Below, one piece after another: positions 16,003-24,614 of a DNA stretch of 64,000 nt. Within the stretch, counting starts at the first letter, position 1; each line of letters begins with the position of its first letter. Both the position numbers and the translations under genes were made by a program. The notes below the pieces were generated by a model. That model did no database searches, was not told the origin of the DNA, and saw nothing but the letters and a program-made list of their open reading frames with translations. This DNA is from Nocardioides pini. GTDB taxonomy: Bacteria > Actinomycetota > Actinomycetes > Propionibacteriales > Nocardioidaceae. The stretch lies in assembly GCF_026712185.1 (NCBI RefSeq), contig NZ_JAPPUX010000001.1, positions 744,001 to 808,000 on the forward strand, given 5' to 3'.

Positions 16003-16906
16003 ACCTGCCGTCCCGCGACTGCAGGCCCTGGCGGCCCTCGAGGCAGCCGGGTCGTTCTCGGCTGCCGCCGCGGCGCTCGGTGTCAGCCAGTCGGCGGTGA
16101 GCCAGCACGTCGCCGCGCTGGAGCGCCAGGTCGGGGCGGCCCTCGTGGACAGGGGGGCGCGGCCGGCCCAGCTGACCCCCGCCGGGCACGTCCTGGCCGA
16201 GCACGCCCGCGCCGTCGTCGCTCGGCTGGACGCCGCCGAGCGCGACCTCCTCGACGTGCTCGGCCGGCAGGAGAGACGCCTCCGCCTCGGCAGCGTGCCG
16301 ACCGCGCTGGCGTCGTTCGTCCCCGGGGCCGTCGCCCGGCTGCGGGCCGAGCTCCCGGACGTCGCGCTGACGGTCGTCGACGACCACGTTCAGGGCCTGC
16401 TCCCGCGAGTGCGCGAGCGCGAGCTCGACCTGGCTGTCGTCTTCACCTCCTCGTCCGCGCCGGACCAGGTGAGCGACCTCGAGGTCGTCCCCCTCTTCGA
16501 CGACGCCTACCGCGTGCTGGTCCCGACCGGGCACCGGCTCGCGAAGACCGACCGGTCCCCGAGCCTGCGCGACCTGCGCGAGGAGTCCTGGGTCGGCGGT
16601 GCCGGTGGCAGCACGTGGTTCCGGGTGGTCCGCGACGCGTGCCGGCGGCAGGGCTTCGAGCCCCGGGTGGGGGTCGTGTCGGACGACCACGTCGCCGTCC
16701 AGGCCCTGGTGGCGGCCGGCCTCGGGGTGGCCGTCGTACCCGGGCTCGCGGCCTCGGCCCGGGTCCGTGGGGTCACGGCCCGCGACCTGCGGGGACCGGG
16801 CCCGGTGCGGCAGCTGGCGGTCGCCCTCCCGGCGAGCGACTACCGCACCCGTGCGACGACCCGGATGACCGAGCTGCTGCTGCGCGCGACCCGGGCGCGG
16901 CGCTGA
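15992..16906 (+). CDS. LysR family transcriptional regulator
   Basis: A 304-residue regulator. The N-terminal winged HTH (LQALAALEAAGSFSAAAAALGVSQSAVSQHVAALERQVGAALVDRGARPAQLTPAGHVLAEHA) is canonical, followed by a periplasmic-binding-protein-like effector domain starting LRLGSVPTALASFVPGAVARL. It is divergently transcribed from the methyltransferase and probably controls it and itself. GTG 15992 lacks a Shine-Dalgarno, consistent with a leaderless message. Confidence 0.92.
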   Translation: MTLIPAVPRLQALAALEAAGSFSAAAAALGVSQSAVSQHVAALERQVGAALVDRGARPAQLTPAGHVLAEHARAVVARLDAAERDLLDVLGRQERRLRLGSVPTALASFVPGAVARLRAELPDVALTVVDDHVQGLLPRVRERELDLAVVFTSSSAPDQVSDLEVVPLFDDAYRVLVPTGHRLAKTDRSPSLRDLREESWVGGAGGSTWFRVVRDACRRQGFEPRVGVVSDDHVAVQALVAAGLGVAVVPGLAASARVRGVTARDLRGPGPVRQLAVALPASDYRTRATTRMTELLLRATRARR

Positions 16907-16940
16907 GGGGCTCGAGGACTCGCGACTCCTGGTCAGCCCC
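16907..16940. terminator. Bulged hairpin between convergent genes
   Basis: GGGGCT (16907-16912) pairs with AGCCCC (16935-16940), and AGGA pairs with TCCT inside. It sits between the lysR stop and the stop of the convergent LLM gene. There is no U-tract, as is common in high-GC genomes. Confidence 0.45.
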
Positions 16941-17799
16941 CGCTCGGGCGCGCCAGGCGCGGGAGGACGTCGTGGACGAGGCGCTCGAGCTGGGCCACCT
17001 CGTCGCCGAGCGGCCAGACGTGGACCCGCGTGCAGCCCGCGGCGGCGTACCGCCCCAGCAGGTCGGCGCAGTGGTCCTCGTCCCCGACGCACACGCGGTC
17101 GCGGAGCTCGGCCGGGTCCCGCCGGACGAGCGGCGCCAGCACGTCGACGAGCACGCGCTCGGCCTCGGCCGGTTCGTCGGTGACCCACGTCCACATGGTC
17201 GCCACCGCGGCGGGGAGGTCGGAGCCACCGAGCCGCTCGCGCTCCCGCGCCAGCCGCCGCCGTCCGTCGGCGAAGGCCTCCGGCGTGGTGTTGTACGCCG
17301 ACGCGAGCCACCCGTCGCCCCACCTGGCGACCCGCCTCAGCCCGGCCGCCGACCCCCAGCTCGCGACCCAGACCGGCAGTGGCCCGCCCCCCACCAGCCC
17401 GCGGAGGACCTGCAGCGACTCCTCGAACCGAGGCCAGCGTTCGTCGAACGGCACCCCCGCCACGGCGTGGTCCGCCGCGGACGAGCCGGCCCCGACGCCG
17501 GCGACCACCCGGCCCGGGGCGAGGGAGGCAAGCGTCGCGAGCGCGGCGGCGAGCTGGGCGGGCCCGCGCAGCGAGGGCAGCGCGACCGTCGTGGCGAGGT
17601 CCATCCCGCCGGCGCGGTCCGCGACGGCGGCGAGGAGGGTCGGCCCGTCGAGCCACGGGCGGTGGAACGTCAGGTGGTCGTTGGCGCAGACGGCCGCCAT
17701 CCCGAGGTCGCGGGCGGCGTCGACCACGTCCCGCACCCGGCCCACGTCGGGACGGTCGCCGCTCGTCGCGTCCTGTGGCAGGTGCGCGGCCACCTCCAT
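16933..17799 (-). CDS. LLM class (F420/FMN-dependent) oxidoreductase
   Basis: A 288-residue TIM-barrel oxidoreductase. Family strings include DLGMAAVCANDHLTFHRPWLDGPTLLAAVADRAGGMDLATTVALPSLRGPAQLAAALATLASLAPGRVVAGVGAGSS, the luciferase-like core, and VWVASWGSAAGLRRVARWGDGWLAS. Such enzymes use reduced F420 or FMN for hydride transfer or monooxygenation; the substrate is not readable. It is divergent from an acyl-CoA dehydrogenase across an 18-bp palindrome, which suggests co-regulation in a catabolic pathway. Confidence 0.87.
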   Translation of the reverse strand: MEVAAHLPQDATSGDRPDVGRVRDVVDAARDLGMAAVCANDHLTFHRPWLDGPTLLAAVADRAGGMDLATTVALPSLRGPAQLAAALATLASLAPGRVVAGVGAGSSAADHAVAGVPFDERWPRFEESLQVLRGLVGGGPLPVWVASWGSAAGLRRVARWGDGWLASAYNTTPEAFADGRRRLARERERLGGSDLPAAVATMWTWVTDEPAEAERVLVDVLAPLVRRDPAELRDRVCVGDEDHCADLLGRYAAAGCTRVHVWPLGDEVAQLERLVHDVLPRLARPSGG

Positions 17800-17832
17800 C
17801 CCGCGAGCGTCCCACAGCGAAGCCTTCGTGGG

Positions 17833-17850
17833 GGTTAGCGATCGCTAACC
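17833..17850. promoter_or_regulatory. Perfect 18-bp palindromic operator
   Basis: GGTTAGCGATCGCTAACC is perfectly palindromic. It lies between the divergent LLM oxidoreductase and acyl-CoA dehydrogenase genes, 8 bases upstream of the latter's -10 box TAGGGT (17859-17864). The form fits a TetR-family operator. No regulator gene is adjacent. Confidence 0.75.
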
Positions 17851-17858
17851 TCCGGCGC

Positions 17859-17864
17859 TAGGGT
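17859..17864 (+). promoter_or_regulatory. Leaderless -10 for acyl-CoA dehydrogenase
   Basis: TAGGGT ends 7 bases before ATG 17872, and no Shine-Dalgarno is present. It favours ATG 17872 over the in-frame GTG 17863, which lies inside the -10 box. Confidence 0.65.
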
Positions 17865-17871
17865 GCGAGGC

Positions 17872-19071
17872 ATGACCTTCGAGCTGTCCCCCGAGCACGA
17901 GCAGTTCCGACGCAGCGTCCGCGACTTCGCCGAGGCCGAGATCGCCCCGCACGCCGCGCAGTGGGACCGCGACCACCACTTCCCGACCGACGTGGTCCAG
18001 AAGATGGGTGCGCTCGGCCTGATGGGTCTGACGGCTCCGGAGGAGTTCGGCGGCGCGGGCATGGCCGGTGAGGACGGCGGCTTCACCTCGCTGTGCCTGG
18101 CGATCGAGGAGATCGGCCGCGTCGACCAGTCGATGGGCATCACGCTCGAGGCGGCGGTCGGCCTGGGGATCAACCCGATCCTCACCTACGGCACGGACGA
18201 GCAGAAGAAGACGTGGCTGCCCGAGCTCGTCGCCGGCGAGAAGATCGCCGGCTTCGGCCTGACCGAGCCCGGCGCGGGCTCGGACGCCGGGGCGACCAAG
18301 ACCAAGGCGGTGCTCGACGGCGGCGAGTGGGTCGTCAACGGCGCCAAGCAGTTCATCACCAACTCCGGCTCGGACATCACCTCGCTGGTCACGGTCACCG
18401 CGCGCACGGGGGAGCGGGCCGACGGGCGTCCGGAGATCTCGACGATCATCATCCCGTCCGACACTCCTGGCTTCACGGCGGAGAAGGCGTACGACAAGCT
18501 CGGCTGGCACGCCTCCGACACCCACCCGCTGTCGTTCAGCGACGCGCGCGTGCCCGAGTCGCACCTGCTCGGTGAGCGCGGCCGCGGCTACGCGCAGTTC
18601 CTCGCGACGCTCGACGACGGTCGTGTCGCGATCGCCGCGCTGGCGGTCGGCTGCATCCAGGCGTGCCTCGACATGTCGCTGCAGTACGCCGGTGAGCGAC
18701 AGACCTTCGGCGGCCCGATCGGGCGCAAGCAGGGCCTGGCGTTCCAGGTCTCGGACCTGCAGGTCATGCTCGACGCCTCGCGGCTCCTGACCTACAAGGC
18801 GGCGGCGATGAAGGACGCGATGGACGCCGGTGCGTCGTCGGTCACCACGGCGTCGTTCAAGCAGGCGGCCGCGGTGGCGAAGCTCTACGCCACCGAGTCG
18901 GCGGTGACGGCGACCCGGATCGCGACCCAGGTGTTCGGGGGCTACGGCTTCATGGAGGAGTACCCGGTGGTCCGGTTCTACCGCGACGCCAAGGTCCTCG
19001 AGATCGGCGAGGGCACCTCCGAGGTCCAGCGGATGCTGATCGCGCGCGGTCTCGGCCTGCCGGTCGAGTAG
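17872..19071 (+). CDS. Acyl-CoA dehydrogenase
   Basis: A 399-residue flavoenzyme. N-terminal helices are ELSPEHEQFRRSVRDFAEAEIAPHAAQWDRD. The FAD/substrate motif is GFGLTEPGAGSDAGATKTKAVLDGGEWVVNGAKQFITNSG, and the C-terminal signature is QVFGGYGFMEEYPVVRFYRDAKVLEIGEGTSEVQRMLIARGLGL, where the Glu of EGTSE is the usual catalytic base. It performs the first beta-oxidation step or a branched-chain equivalent. The palindrome just upstream implies repression by a distant TetR-type fatty-acid regulator. Confidence 0.93.
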   Translation: MTFELSPEHEQFRRSVRDFAEAEIAPHAAQWDRDHHFPTDVVQKMGALGLMGLTAPEEFGGAGMAGEDGGFTSLCLAIEEIGRVDQSMGITLEAAVGLGINPILTYGTDEQKKTWLPELVAGEKIAGFGLTEPGAGSDAGATKTKAVLDGGEWVVNGAKQFITNSGSDITSLVTVTARTGERADGRPEISTIIIPSDTPGFTAEKAYDKLGWHASDTHPLSFSDARVPESHLLGERGRGYAQFLATLDDGRVAIAALAVGCIQACLDMSLQYAGERQTFGGPIGRKQGLAFQVSDLQVMLDASRLLTYKAAAMKDAMDAGASSVTTASFKQAAAVAKLYATESAVTATRIATQVFGGYGFMEEYPVVRFYRDAKVLEIGEGTSEVQRMLIARGLGLPVE

Positions 19072-19180
19072 CGGCCCGCGACGTCGTACCGGTCGGGCCG
19101 GAAGCCGTCGACGACCATCCCCCAGGCCAGCGAGGCGCCATCTCCGCCTCCCGACGGATCCGGCCGCTCCGGCGGCCCCC

Positions 19181-19186
19181 TACGCT
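19181..19186 (+). promoter_or_regulatory. Leaderless -10 for the sensor kinase
   Basis: TACGCT, 6 bases before ATG 19193. Confidence 0.6.
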
Positions 19187-19192
19187 CGCCCC

Positions 19193-20533
19193 ATGCCCAG
19201 CACGAGCCAGCGCGCCCTGACGTGGTTCGGCGTGGACGACGAGTGGGAGCGGCCGCGGCCGCGGCTCGGGCGGCAGGACGTCGTCCTGGCCGCGAGCGTC
19301 GAGGCGGTCAGCCTGCTGGCGCTCGAGCTGGTGCGCAGCGCGGGCGGGCTCGACCACACCGACGTCCCGGTCTGGACGCAGTGGCTCGCCGTGTCGACCG
19401 GGGCCGCGCTCCTCCTGGGCCGTCGCCGCTGGCCGCTGGTGGTCGCAAGCCTCGCCGCGCTGCACATGTTCGTCGCCGGGGTGACGATGCCGCAGGTCAT
19501 GGGTCAGGTGTCGCTGCAGATCGTCTACTTCGTCGCACTGCTGTCCGGGGTCGCCTACGCGCGCGACCGGCGCGCGATGGTGGTCGTCATCGGCACGATC
19601 GTGCTCTTCATGTTCGCCTGGATCACCTGGCAGTTCGCCGTGGGCTCCGCGGCCCAGGACATGATCGACGACATGGACCGGGCCGACCGCGTCGGTTTCT
19701 TCCCGCCCATCCCGTCCGCGGTGGCCATGACCCTCCTGGTCAACGTCATCTACTTCGGCGGGGCGATCGTCGGGGGTGGGGTGTCGTGGCGTGCGGCGCG
19801 GCAGCGGATGCGCCTGCAGGAGCAGGCGGCGACGATCGCTGCGCAGGCGGGTCGCCTGCGCGAGCAGGCGGTCCTCGACGAACGGCTGCGCATCGCCCGC
19901 GAGCTGCACGACGTCGTCGCCCACGGCGTCTCCGCCATGGGCATCCAGGCCGGTGCCGCCCGACGGGTCCTCGACCGCGACCCCGATGCGGCGCGGACGG
20001 CCCTCGCGCACGTCGAGGACGCCTCCCGTGACGCGCTCGCGCAGATGCGGCGCCTGCTCGGGACCCTGCGGGAGGGGCCCGTCGACGGCGGCGGGGACGG
20101 GACGGGACCGGCCGGCGGGACGCGTACGCCCGAGGCCGGCGTCGGTGACCTGCCCGAGCTGGTCGCCCAGGCGAGCCAGGAGGGTCTCGCCGTCCACCTC
20201 GACGTCGTGGAGGACCCGACGTGCGCCGCGACGCGGCTGCCGCGCGGCATCGGGCTCGCGATCTACCGCACGGTCCAGGAGGCGCTGACCAACGTGCGAC
20301 GCCACAGCACCGCCGACACCGTCTCGGTCGTCGTCCGGGTCGACGAGTCCTCGTCCTACGCCGAGGTCGAGGTCGTCGACAACGGTCGCCCGCGGCACGG
20401 CACGTCCGGCAGCGGCCTCGGGCAGCTCGGCATCCGCGAGCGGGCCGCCACCCACGACGGCCAGGTCGACATCGGGCCCCGGGTGACGGGTGGCTACCGG
20501 GTCCGCGTGCGCTACCCCCTCCGGGCGTCGTGA
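19193..20533 (+). CDS. NarL-type sensor histidine kinase
   Basis: A 446-residue membrane kinase. About four to five membrane helices cover residues 30-200 (LVVASLAALHMFVAGV, IVYFVALLSGVAYA, VVVIGTIVLFMFAW, and LLVNVIYFGGAIVGG). A coiled linker leads to the HisKA_3 box ERLRIARELHDVVAHGVSAMGIQAGAARRVL (phospho-His in ELHD). The HATPase domain has IYRTVQEALTNVRRHS, VVDNGRP and GSGLGQLGIRERAATHDG. Its stop overlaps the response-regulator start by one base (TGATG). The following ABC exporter is the likely target of this pair. Confidence 0.92.
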   Translation: MPSTSQRALTWFGVDDEWERPRPRLGRQDVVLAASVEAVSLLALELVRSAGGLDHTDVPVWTQWLAVSTGAALLLGRRRWPLVVASLAALHMFVAGVTMPQVMGQVSLQIVYFVALLSGVAYARDRRAMVVVIGTIVLFMFAWITWQFAVGSAAQDMIDDMDRADRVGFFPPIPSAVAMTLLVNVIYFGGAIVGGGVSWRAARQRMRLQEQAATIAAQAGRLREQAVLDERLRIARELHDVVAHGVSAMGIQAGAARRVLDRDPDAARTALAHVEDASRDALAQMRRLLGTLREGPVDGGGDGTGPAGGTRTPEAGVGDLPELVAQASQEGLAVHLDVVEDPTCAATRLPRGIGLAIYRTVQEALTNVRRHSTADTVSVVVRVDESSSYAEVEVVDNGRPRHGTSGSGLGQLGIRERAATHDGQVDIGPRVTGGYRVRVRYPLRAS

Positions 20534-21225
20534 TGGAGCGCCCGCTGACGGTCCTGCTCGTCGACGACCACGCCATGGTGCGCTCGAGCTTCGCGATGGT
20601 CCTCTCGGTCGAGGACGACATCGAGGTCGTGGGGGAGGCCGCCGACGGCCTCGAGGCGATCGACCGGGCCCGCGCGACGCGCCCCGACGTGGTGCTGATG
20701 GACGTCCAGATGCCGCGCATGGACGGCATCGAGGCGACCCGCCACCTCGTCGCCGACGACCTCGGGCACGTCGTCATCGTGACGACCTTCGACCGGGACG
20801 ACTACCTCTTCGACGCCCTCCAGGCCGGCGCGAGCGGCTTCCTGCTGAAGAACGCCGGCCCGGAGCAGCTCCTCGACGCCGTACGCGCCGCGGGCCGCGG
20901 ACACGCGCTGCTCGCGCCTGAGGTGACCCGCCGCGTCATCGGCAAGATGGCCGGGGGAGCGGACGCAGGTGCCGGTGCAGGGGCGTCGGCGGCCGAGCGG
21001 ACCGAGCCGAAGGAGATGGCGCTGCTCACGGCCCGCGAGCGGGAGGTGCTGGTGCTCCTCGGGCGGGGCCTGTCGAACGGCGAGATCGCCGCCACGCTCG
21101 TGCTCGGCGAGGCCACCGTGAAGACGCACGTGTCCAACGTGCTGGCCAAGCTCCACCTGCGCGACCGCGTGCAGGCGGTCATCTACGCCTACGAGGCCGG
21201 CCTCATCCTCCCGACGGAGGGGTGA
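20533..21225 (+). CDS. NarL/FixJ family response regulator
   Basis: A 230-residue regulator. The receiver domain has phospho-acceptor Asp57 in VVLMDVQMPRMDG, the acidic pair DD 11-12, and Lys in FLLKNAGPEQ. A linker rich in Ala/Gly follows, then a LuxR-type HTH, LTAREREVLVLLGRGLSNGEIAATLVLGEATVKTHVSNVLAKL. It pairs with the kinase immediately upstream (one-base overlap). Confidence 0.94.
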   Translation: MERPLTVLLVDDHAMVRSSFAMVLSVEDDIEVVGEAADGLEAIDRARATRPDVVLMDVQMPRMDGIEATRHLVADDLGHVVIVTTFDRDDYLFDALQAGASGFLLKNAGPEQLLDAVRAAGRGHALLAPEVTRRVIGKMAGGADAGAGAGASAAERTEPKEMALLTAREREVLVLLGRGLSNGEIAATLVLGEATVKTHVSNVLAKLHLRDRVQAVIYAYEAGLILPTEG

Positions 21226-21315
21226 CCCAGGAGGGTCGCGTGCGAGCCCCGAGCCACGCCCGACTCCACCCCGTGGCTCCGTCCGCCGGGGGATCCGCGG
21301 CGGGCCGCGCGTCAC

Positions 21316-21321
21316 TAGCGT
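21316..21321 (+). promoter_or_regulatory. Leaderless -10 for the NatAB-like operon
   Basis: TAGCGT, 7 bases before ATG 21329. The 103-base gap after the response regulator has no other clear signal. Confidence 0.6.
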
Positions 21322-21328
21322 CGTCGTC

Positions 21329-22210
21329 ATGCTGGAGATCAAGGAGCTGACCAGACGGTTCGGTGAGAACACCGCCGTGGACCACGTGTCGTTCGAGGTG
21401 CCGGCCGGTCTGATGACCGGCTTCGTCGGCGGCAACGGGGCGGGCAAGACCACGACCATGCGGATGGTCATGGGGGTGCTCGGCATCGACGAGGGCGAGG
21501 TGCTCTGGCAGGGTCGCCCGATCACCCGGCTGGACCGCCGCCGGATCGGCTACATGCCCGAGGAGCGCGGCCTCTACCCCAAGCAGCCGATCCTCGACCA
21601 GCTCGTCTACATCGCCCAGCTCAAGGGCATGGACCGGGTCGGGGCCCGCGCCCAGGTCACCGAGCTGCTGGAGCGGTTCGGGCTGGGCGAGCGGACCAAG
21701 GACCACCTGGAGAAGCTGTCGCTGGGCAACCAGCAGCGGGTGCAGATCATCGCCTCGGTGCTGCCCCGCCCCGCCGCGCTGGTCCTCGACGAGCCGTTCT
21801 CGGGCCTCGACCCGCGGGCCGTCGACTCGATGGTCGACCTGCTGCGCGAGTACACGCGCGACGGCGTGCCGGTCCTCTTCTCCAGCCACCAGCTCGACCT
21901 CGTCGAGCGACTGTGCGACCGGCTGGTCGTGCTGTCCCAAGGACGCCGGGTCGCCGCCGGGACGGTTGCGGAGCTGCGCGACGCGGGGGTGCCGCGCTTC
22001 CGCCTCGTCCTCGGCGGCGACGCCGGTTGGGTCCGAGACCTGCGCGGGCTGGAGGTCCTCGACCTCGAGGGGGCGAGCGCCCTCGTCGAGGTGCAGGAGG
22101 CCGGCGCCGAGCAGCACCTCGTCGCCGAGGCCACGAGGCGCGGCGACGTCCACGAGTTCGTCCGGGTCCGCCCGGCCCTCAGCGAGATCTACCGGGAGGC
22201 CACCGCATGA
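21329..22210 (+). CDS. ABC exporter ATP-binding protein, NatA-like
   Basis: A 293-residue ATPase. Walker A is GGNGAGKTTT, followed by YMPEERGLYPKQPILDQLVYIAQLKGM (the Q-loop region typical of NatA). Signature LSLGNQQRVQII, Walker B LVLDEPFSGLDPRAVD, H-loop SSHQLDLVERL. The C-terminal extension is about 90 residues. It probably drives export of a small cation, antibiotic or lipid with the permease it overlaps (ATGA). Two-component genes upstream suggest stress-induced expression, as with NatKR-NatAB; the substrate is inferred only by analogy. Confidence 0.9.
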   Translation: MLEIKELTRRFGENTAVDHVSFEVPAGLMTGFVGGNGAGKTTTMRMVMGVLGIDEGEVLWQGRPITRLDRRRIGYMPEERGLYPKQPILDQLVYIAQLKGMDRVGARAQVTELLERFGLGERTKDHLEKLSLGNQQRVQIIASVLPRPAALVLDEPFSGLDPRAVDSMVDLLREYTRDGVPVLFSSHQLDLVERLCDRLVVLSQGRRVAAGTVAELRDAGVPRFRLVLGGDAGWVRDLRGLEVLDLEGASALVEVQEAGAEQHLVAEATRRGDVHEFVRVRPALSEIYREATA

Positions 22211-23460
22211 GCACCGACACCCCGCGCACCGACACCCTGCGCACCGACGACCCCCGCGCCCGCGACCCGCGCACCGACCCGGGCCACGACAGGCGCGACG
22301 AGCCCGCCTGGCTGCTCGTCACCCGCCGCGAGGTCGTCTCGCGCATCACCGACAAGTCGTTCCTCCTCGGCACGGCGTTCATGGTGGTGCTGATCGCCGG
22401 CTTCATCGGGTTCAACGCCTGGCAGGAGGAGCGGACCGACTCCGTGACCCTGGCCGCCACGCCCGACTCGGCCGCCATGGCCACGGCGATCGAGGACGCC
22501 GCCCCGGAGGTCGACGACAACGTCGCGGTCACCGTCCTCGAGGTCGACGACCGGGCCGCAGCCGAGGCCGCGCTGCGCGACGACGAGGCCGACGGGTGGC
22601 TGCACCCGACCGACGACGGCTGGCAGCTCACCTCGGAGTCCAGCGAGCAGGGGTCGCTGACCGACGTCGTACGCGCCGTCGTGCAGCAGCAGGTGCTCAC
22701 CGACAACGCCGCGGAGGTCGGCACGACCGTCGACGCCCTGCAGGCCGGCAGCACGGTGACGACCGACTTCCTGCGCGGCGACGCCGAGAGGGCGGGCGTG
22801 GCGGAGGCCGTCGGCTTCGTGTTCGTCTTCCTGTTCTACTTCGCCGCCCTGGTCTTCGGCATGCAGCTCGCGTCGTCGGTGATCGAGGAGAAGCAGAGCC
22901 GCATCGTCGAGATCATCGCGGCCGCCATCCCGGTGCGCCACCTCCTCGCCGGCAAGGTGCTCGGCAACACCGCCCTGGCGGTGATCCAGCTGCTGGTCTA
23001 CCTGGTCGTCGGCCTGGTGGGGCTGTCGTTCACGTCCTACAAGTCCTACGTGCCGGCGCTGTCCGGCCCGACGGCGTGGTTCATCGCCTTCTTCCTGGCC
23101 GGCTTCATCGCCCTCGCCTGCCTGTGGGCGGTCGCCGGGTCGCTCGCCTCGCGCACCGAGGACCTCCAGGCGACGTCGACCCCGCTGACGATGCTGATGC
23201 TGGTGATGTTCTTCGGCGGGTTGTCCCTCGACGGGCGCGGCCAGGTGATCGCGTCGTTCGTGCCGCCCGTGTCCGCGGTCGTGATGCCCAAGCGCATCCT
23301 GGCCGGCGGCGTGGAGTGGTGGGAGCCGCTGCTGGCCCTGGGCCTGCTGGCCGCGTTCGCCGCGGTCACCGTGTGGGTGGGCGAGCGCCTCTACCGCCGG
23401 GCGCTGCTGCAGACCGGCGGTCGGGTCAGCCTCCGGCAGGCGTGGTCGGCCGCCGAGTGA
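22207..23460 (+). CDS. ABC-2 type permease, NatB-like
   Basis: A 417-residue membrane protein. A 50-residue polar N-tail contains the degenerate repeat PRTDTLRTDDPRARDPRTDP. One membrane helix (SFLLGTAFMVVLIAGFIGFNAW) is followed by a large external domain of about 160 residues, then five to six helices beginning AVGFVFVFLFYFAALVFGMQLASSVIEEKQSRIVEIIAAAIPVRHLLAGKVLG, the ABC-2 coupling segment. It overlaps the ATPase gene by 4 bases. The repeated acidic/basic N-tail is unusual and may be partly disordered. Confidence 0.88.
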   Translation: MSTDTPRTDTLRTDDPRARDPRTDPGHDRRDEPAWLLVTRREVVSRITDKSFLLGTAFMVVLIAGFIGFNAWQEERTDSVTLAATPDSAAMATAIEDAAPEVDDNVAVTVLEVDDRAAAEAALRDDEADGWLHPTDDGWQLTSESSEQGSLTDVVRAVVQQQVLTDNAAEVGTTVDALQAGSTVTTDFLRGDAERAGVAEAVGFVFVFLFYFAALVFGMQLASSVIEEKQSRIVEIIAAAIPVRHLLAGKVLGNTALAVIQLLVYLVVGLVGLSFTSYKSYVPALSGPTAWFIAFFLAGFIALACLWAVAGSLASRTEDLQATSTPLTMLMLVMFFGGLSLDGRGQVIASFVPPVSAVVMPKRILAGGVEWWEPLLALGLLAAFAAVTVWVGERLYRRALLQTGGRVSLRQAWSAAE

Positions 23461-23499
23461 CCCGGCGGTAGCTGCGGGCCAGGTGGGTCGACGGGGACC

Positions 23500-23958
23500 T
23501 CAGAAGAAGTGCACCAGCGACGAGGTCCCCGTCACCACCGCCCAGAACCGCAGGCCGCGCCCGGCGAGGCCGGTCAGCATGAAGATCCAGAACGGCACCC
23601 GCAACGTCCCGGCGAGCACGGCCGTGACGGCGTACGGCGGGATGCCGGTGGCGGCGGAGACGAAGAGCAGGCCGGCCGTGAACCACGGCCGGCCCTCGGC
23701 GCGCTCGTGCCACTTGTCGAGCGACGCCCGCGCCTTGGGCTTCTCGAGCTGCCGGTGGACCCAGGGCGCGCGCTCGACGTTCATGCCGCCCCAGTACCAG
23801 AGGATCTTGCCGAGCATCTGCCCGATCGTCGCCGCGACGAGCAGCGCCCACATCTGGTCGGGGGCCTGGCTGACGGAGACGACGAGGATCGCCTCGATGT
23901 TGATGAGCGGCAGCAGCGCGGAGGCGATCGAGGCGCCCATGACGCTCCAGAACAGCAT
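23500..23958 (-). CDS. Small membrane protein of the YqaA/DedA (VTT-like) type
   Basis: A 152-residue integral membrane protein. A re-entrant-like segment (LFWSVMGASIASALLPLINIEAILVVSV) is followed by GQMLGKILWYWGGMN and GIPPYAVTAVLAGTLRVPFWIFMLTGLAGRGLRFW, as in small VTT/YqaA proteins. Its ATG overlaps the stop of the CDP-alcohol phosphatidyltransferase gene (TGATG), so the two are translated together. Membrane lipid flipping or homeostasis is a reasonable inference. Confidence 0.7.
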   Translation of the reverse strand: MLFWSVMGASIASALLPLINIEAILVVSVSQAPDQMWALLVAATIGQMLGKILWYWGGMNVERAPWVHRQLEKPKARASLDKWHERAEGRPWFTAGLLFVSAATGIPPYAVTAVLAGTLRVPFWIFMLTGLAGRGLRFWAVVTGTSSLVHFF

Positions 23959-24596
23959 CAGCCCGCGGCACCCGGGACCGGGAGGCCGATCTGCGCGAGG
24001 CGGCGCAGCGACACGCACTTGAGGACCAGCAGCGCGGTGGCGATCACCAGCCCGACCCACATCCAGCCGGTCACGAGCAGCAGCACGGCGAACAGCGCGC
24101 TGTTGACCGCCTTGGCGGGCTTGGACCAGTTCCACAGCCAGATGGTGCGGTCGACGACGAAGAAGTAGTTGGGGCTGCGGATCGGCCAGGCGAGGAACGC
24201 GATCGACAGGAAGCAGTCGATGACCATGAACTCGGCGAGGTAGACGAAGATCGCGGGCGACAGGTCGGGCTGGAGCCACGCGAGTCCGATGTAGAACGCC
24301 GCGGCGTTGAGCCGGTCGCACATGATGTCGAGGACGGCGCCGATGCGGGTCTCGCAGTCGCGCACGCGGGCGTAGAAGCCGTCGAGCATGTCGCCGACCC
24401 AGTAGACGCCGAGCGCGACGACGAGCAGTGTCAGGCTCTGCTCGTAGGCGGCCGTGGCAGCCAGGACGACCGAGGCGACCGTGCGGACGGCGGTGATGAC
24501 GGTCGCGCCGGTGAGCAGCCGCTCCTCGCGCACGCCGTAGCGGTCGCTGGGGTCGGCCTGCGGCCCTCCCGCCGTGCCCTGCACCCCGCTCCCCAC
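23958..24596 (-). CDS. CDP-alcohol phosphatidyltransferase family protein
   Basis: A 212-residue membrane enzyme with the full family motif in GDMLDGFYARVRDCETRIGAVLDIMCDRL: DG-x2-AR-x8-G-x3-D-x3-D, all metal-binding aspartates present. It transfers a phosphatidyl group from CDP-diacylglycerol to an alcohol such as inositol phosphate or glycerol phosphate; the acceptor is not determined. GTG 24596 is preceded by TAGCAT at the leaderless spacing. It leads a two-gene operon with a small VTT-like membrane protein. Confidence 0.88.
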   Translation of the reverse strand: MGSGVQGTAGGPQADPSDRYGVREERLLTGATVITAVRTVASVVLAATAAYEQSLTLLVVALGVYWVGDMLDGFYARVRDCETRIGAVLDIMCDRLNAAAFYIGLAWLQPDLSPAIFVYLAEFMVIDCFLSIAFLAWPIRSPNYFFVVDRTIWLWNWSKPAKAVNSALFAVLLLVTGWMWVGLVIATALLVLKCVSLRRLAQIGLPVPGAAG

Positions 24597-24603
24597 GCCC
24601 GGG

Positions 24604-24609
24604 ATGCTA
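24604..24609 (-). promoter_or_regulatory. Leaderless -10 for the phosphatidyltransferase
   Basis: TAGCAT on the minus strand, 7 bases before GTG 24596. Confidence 0.6.
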
Positions 24610-24614
24610 TCGGG

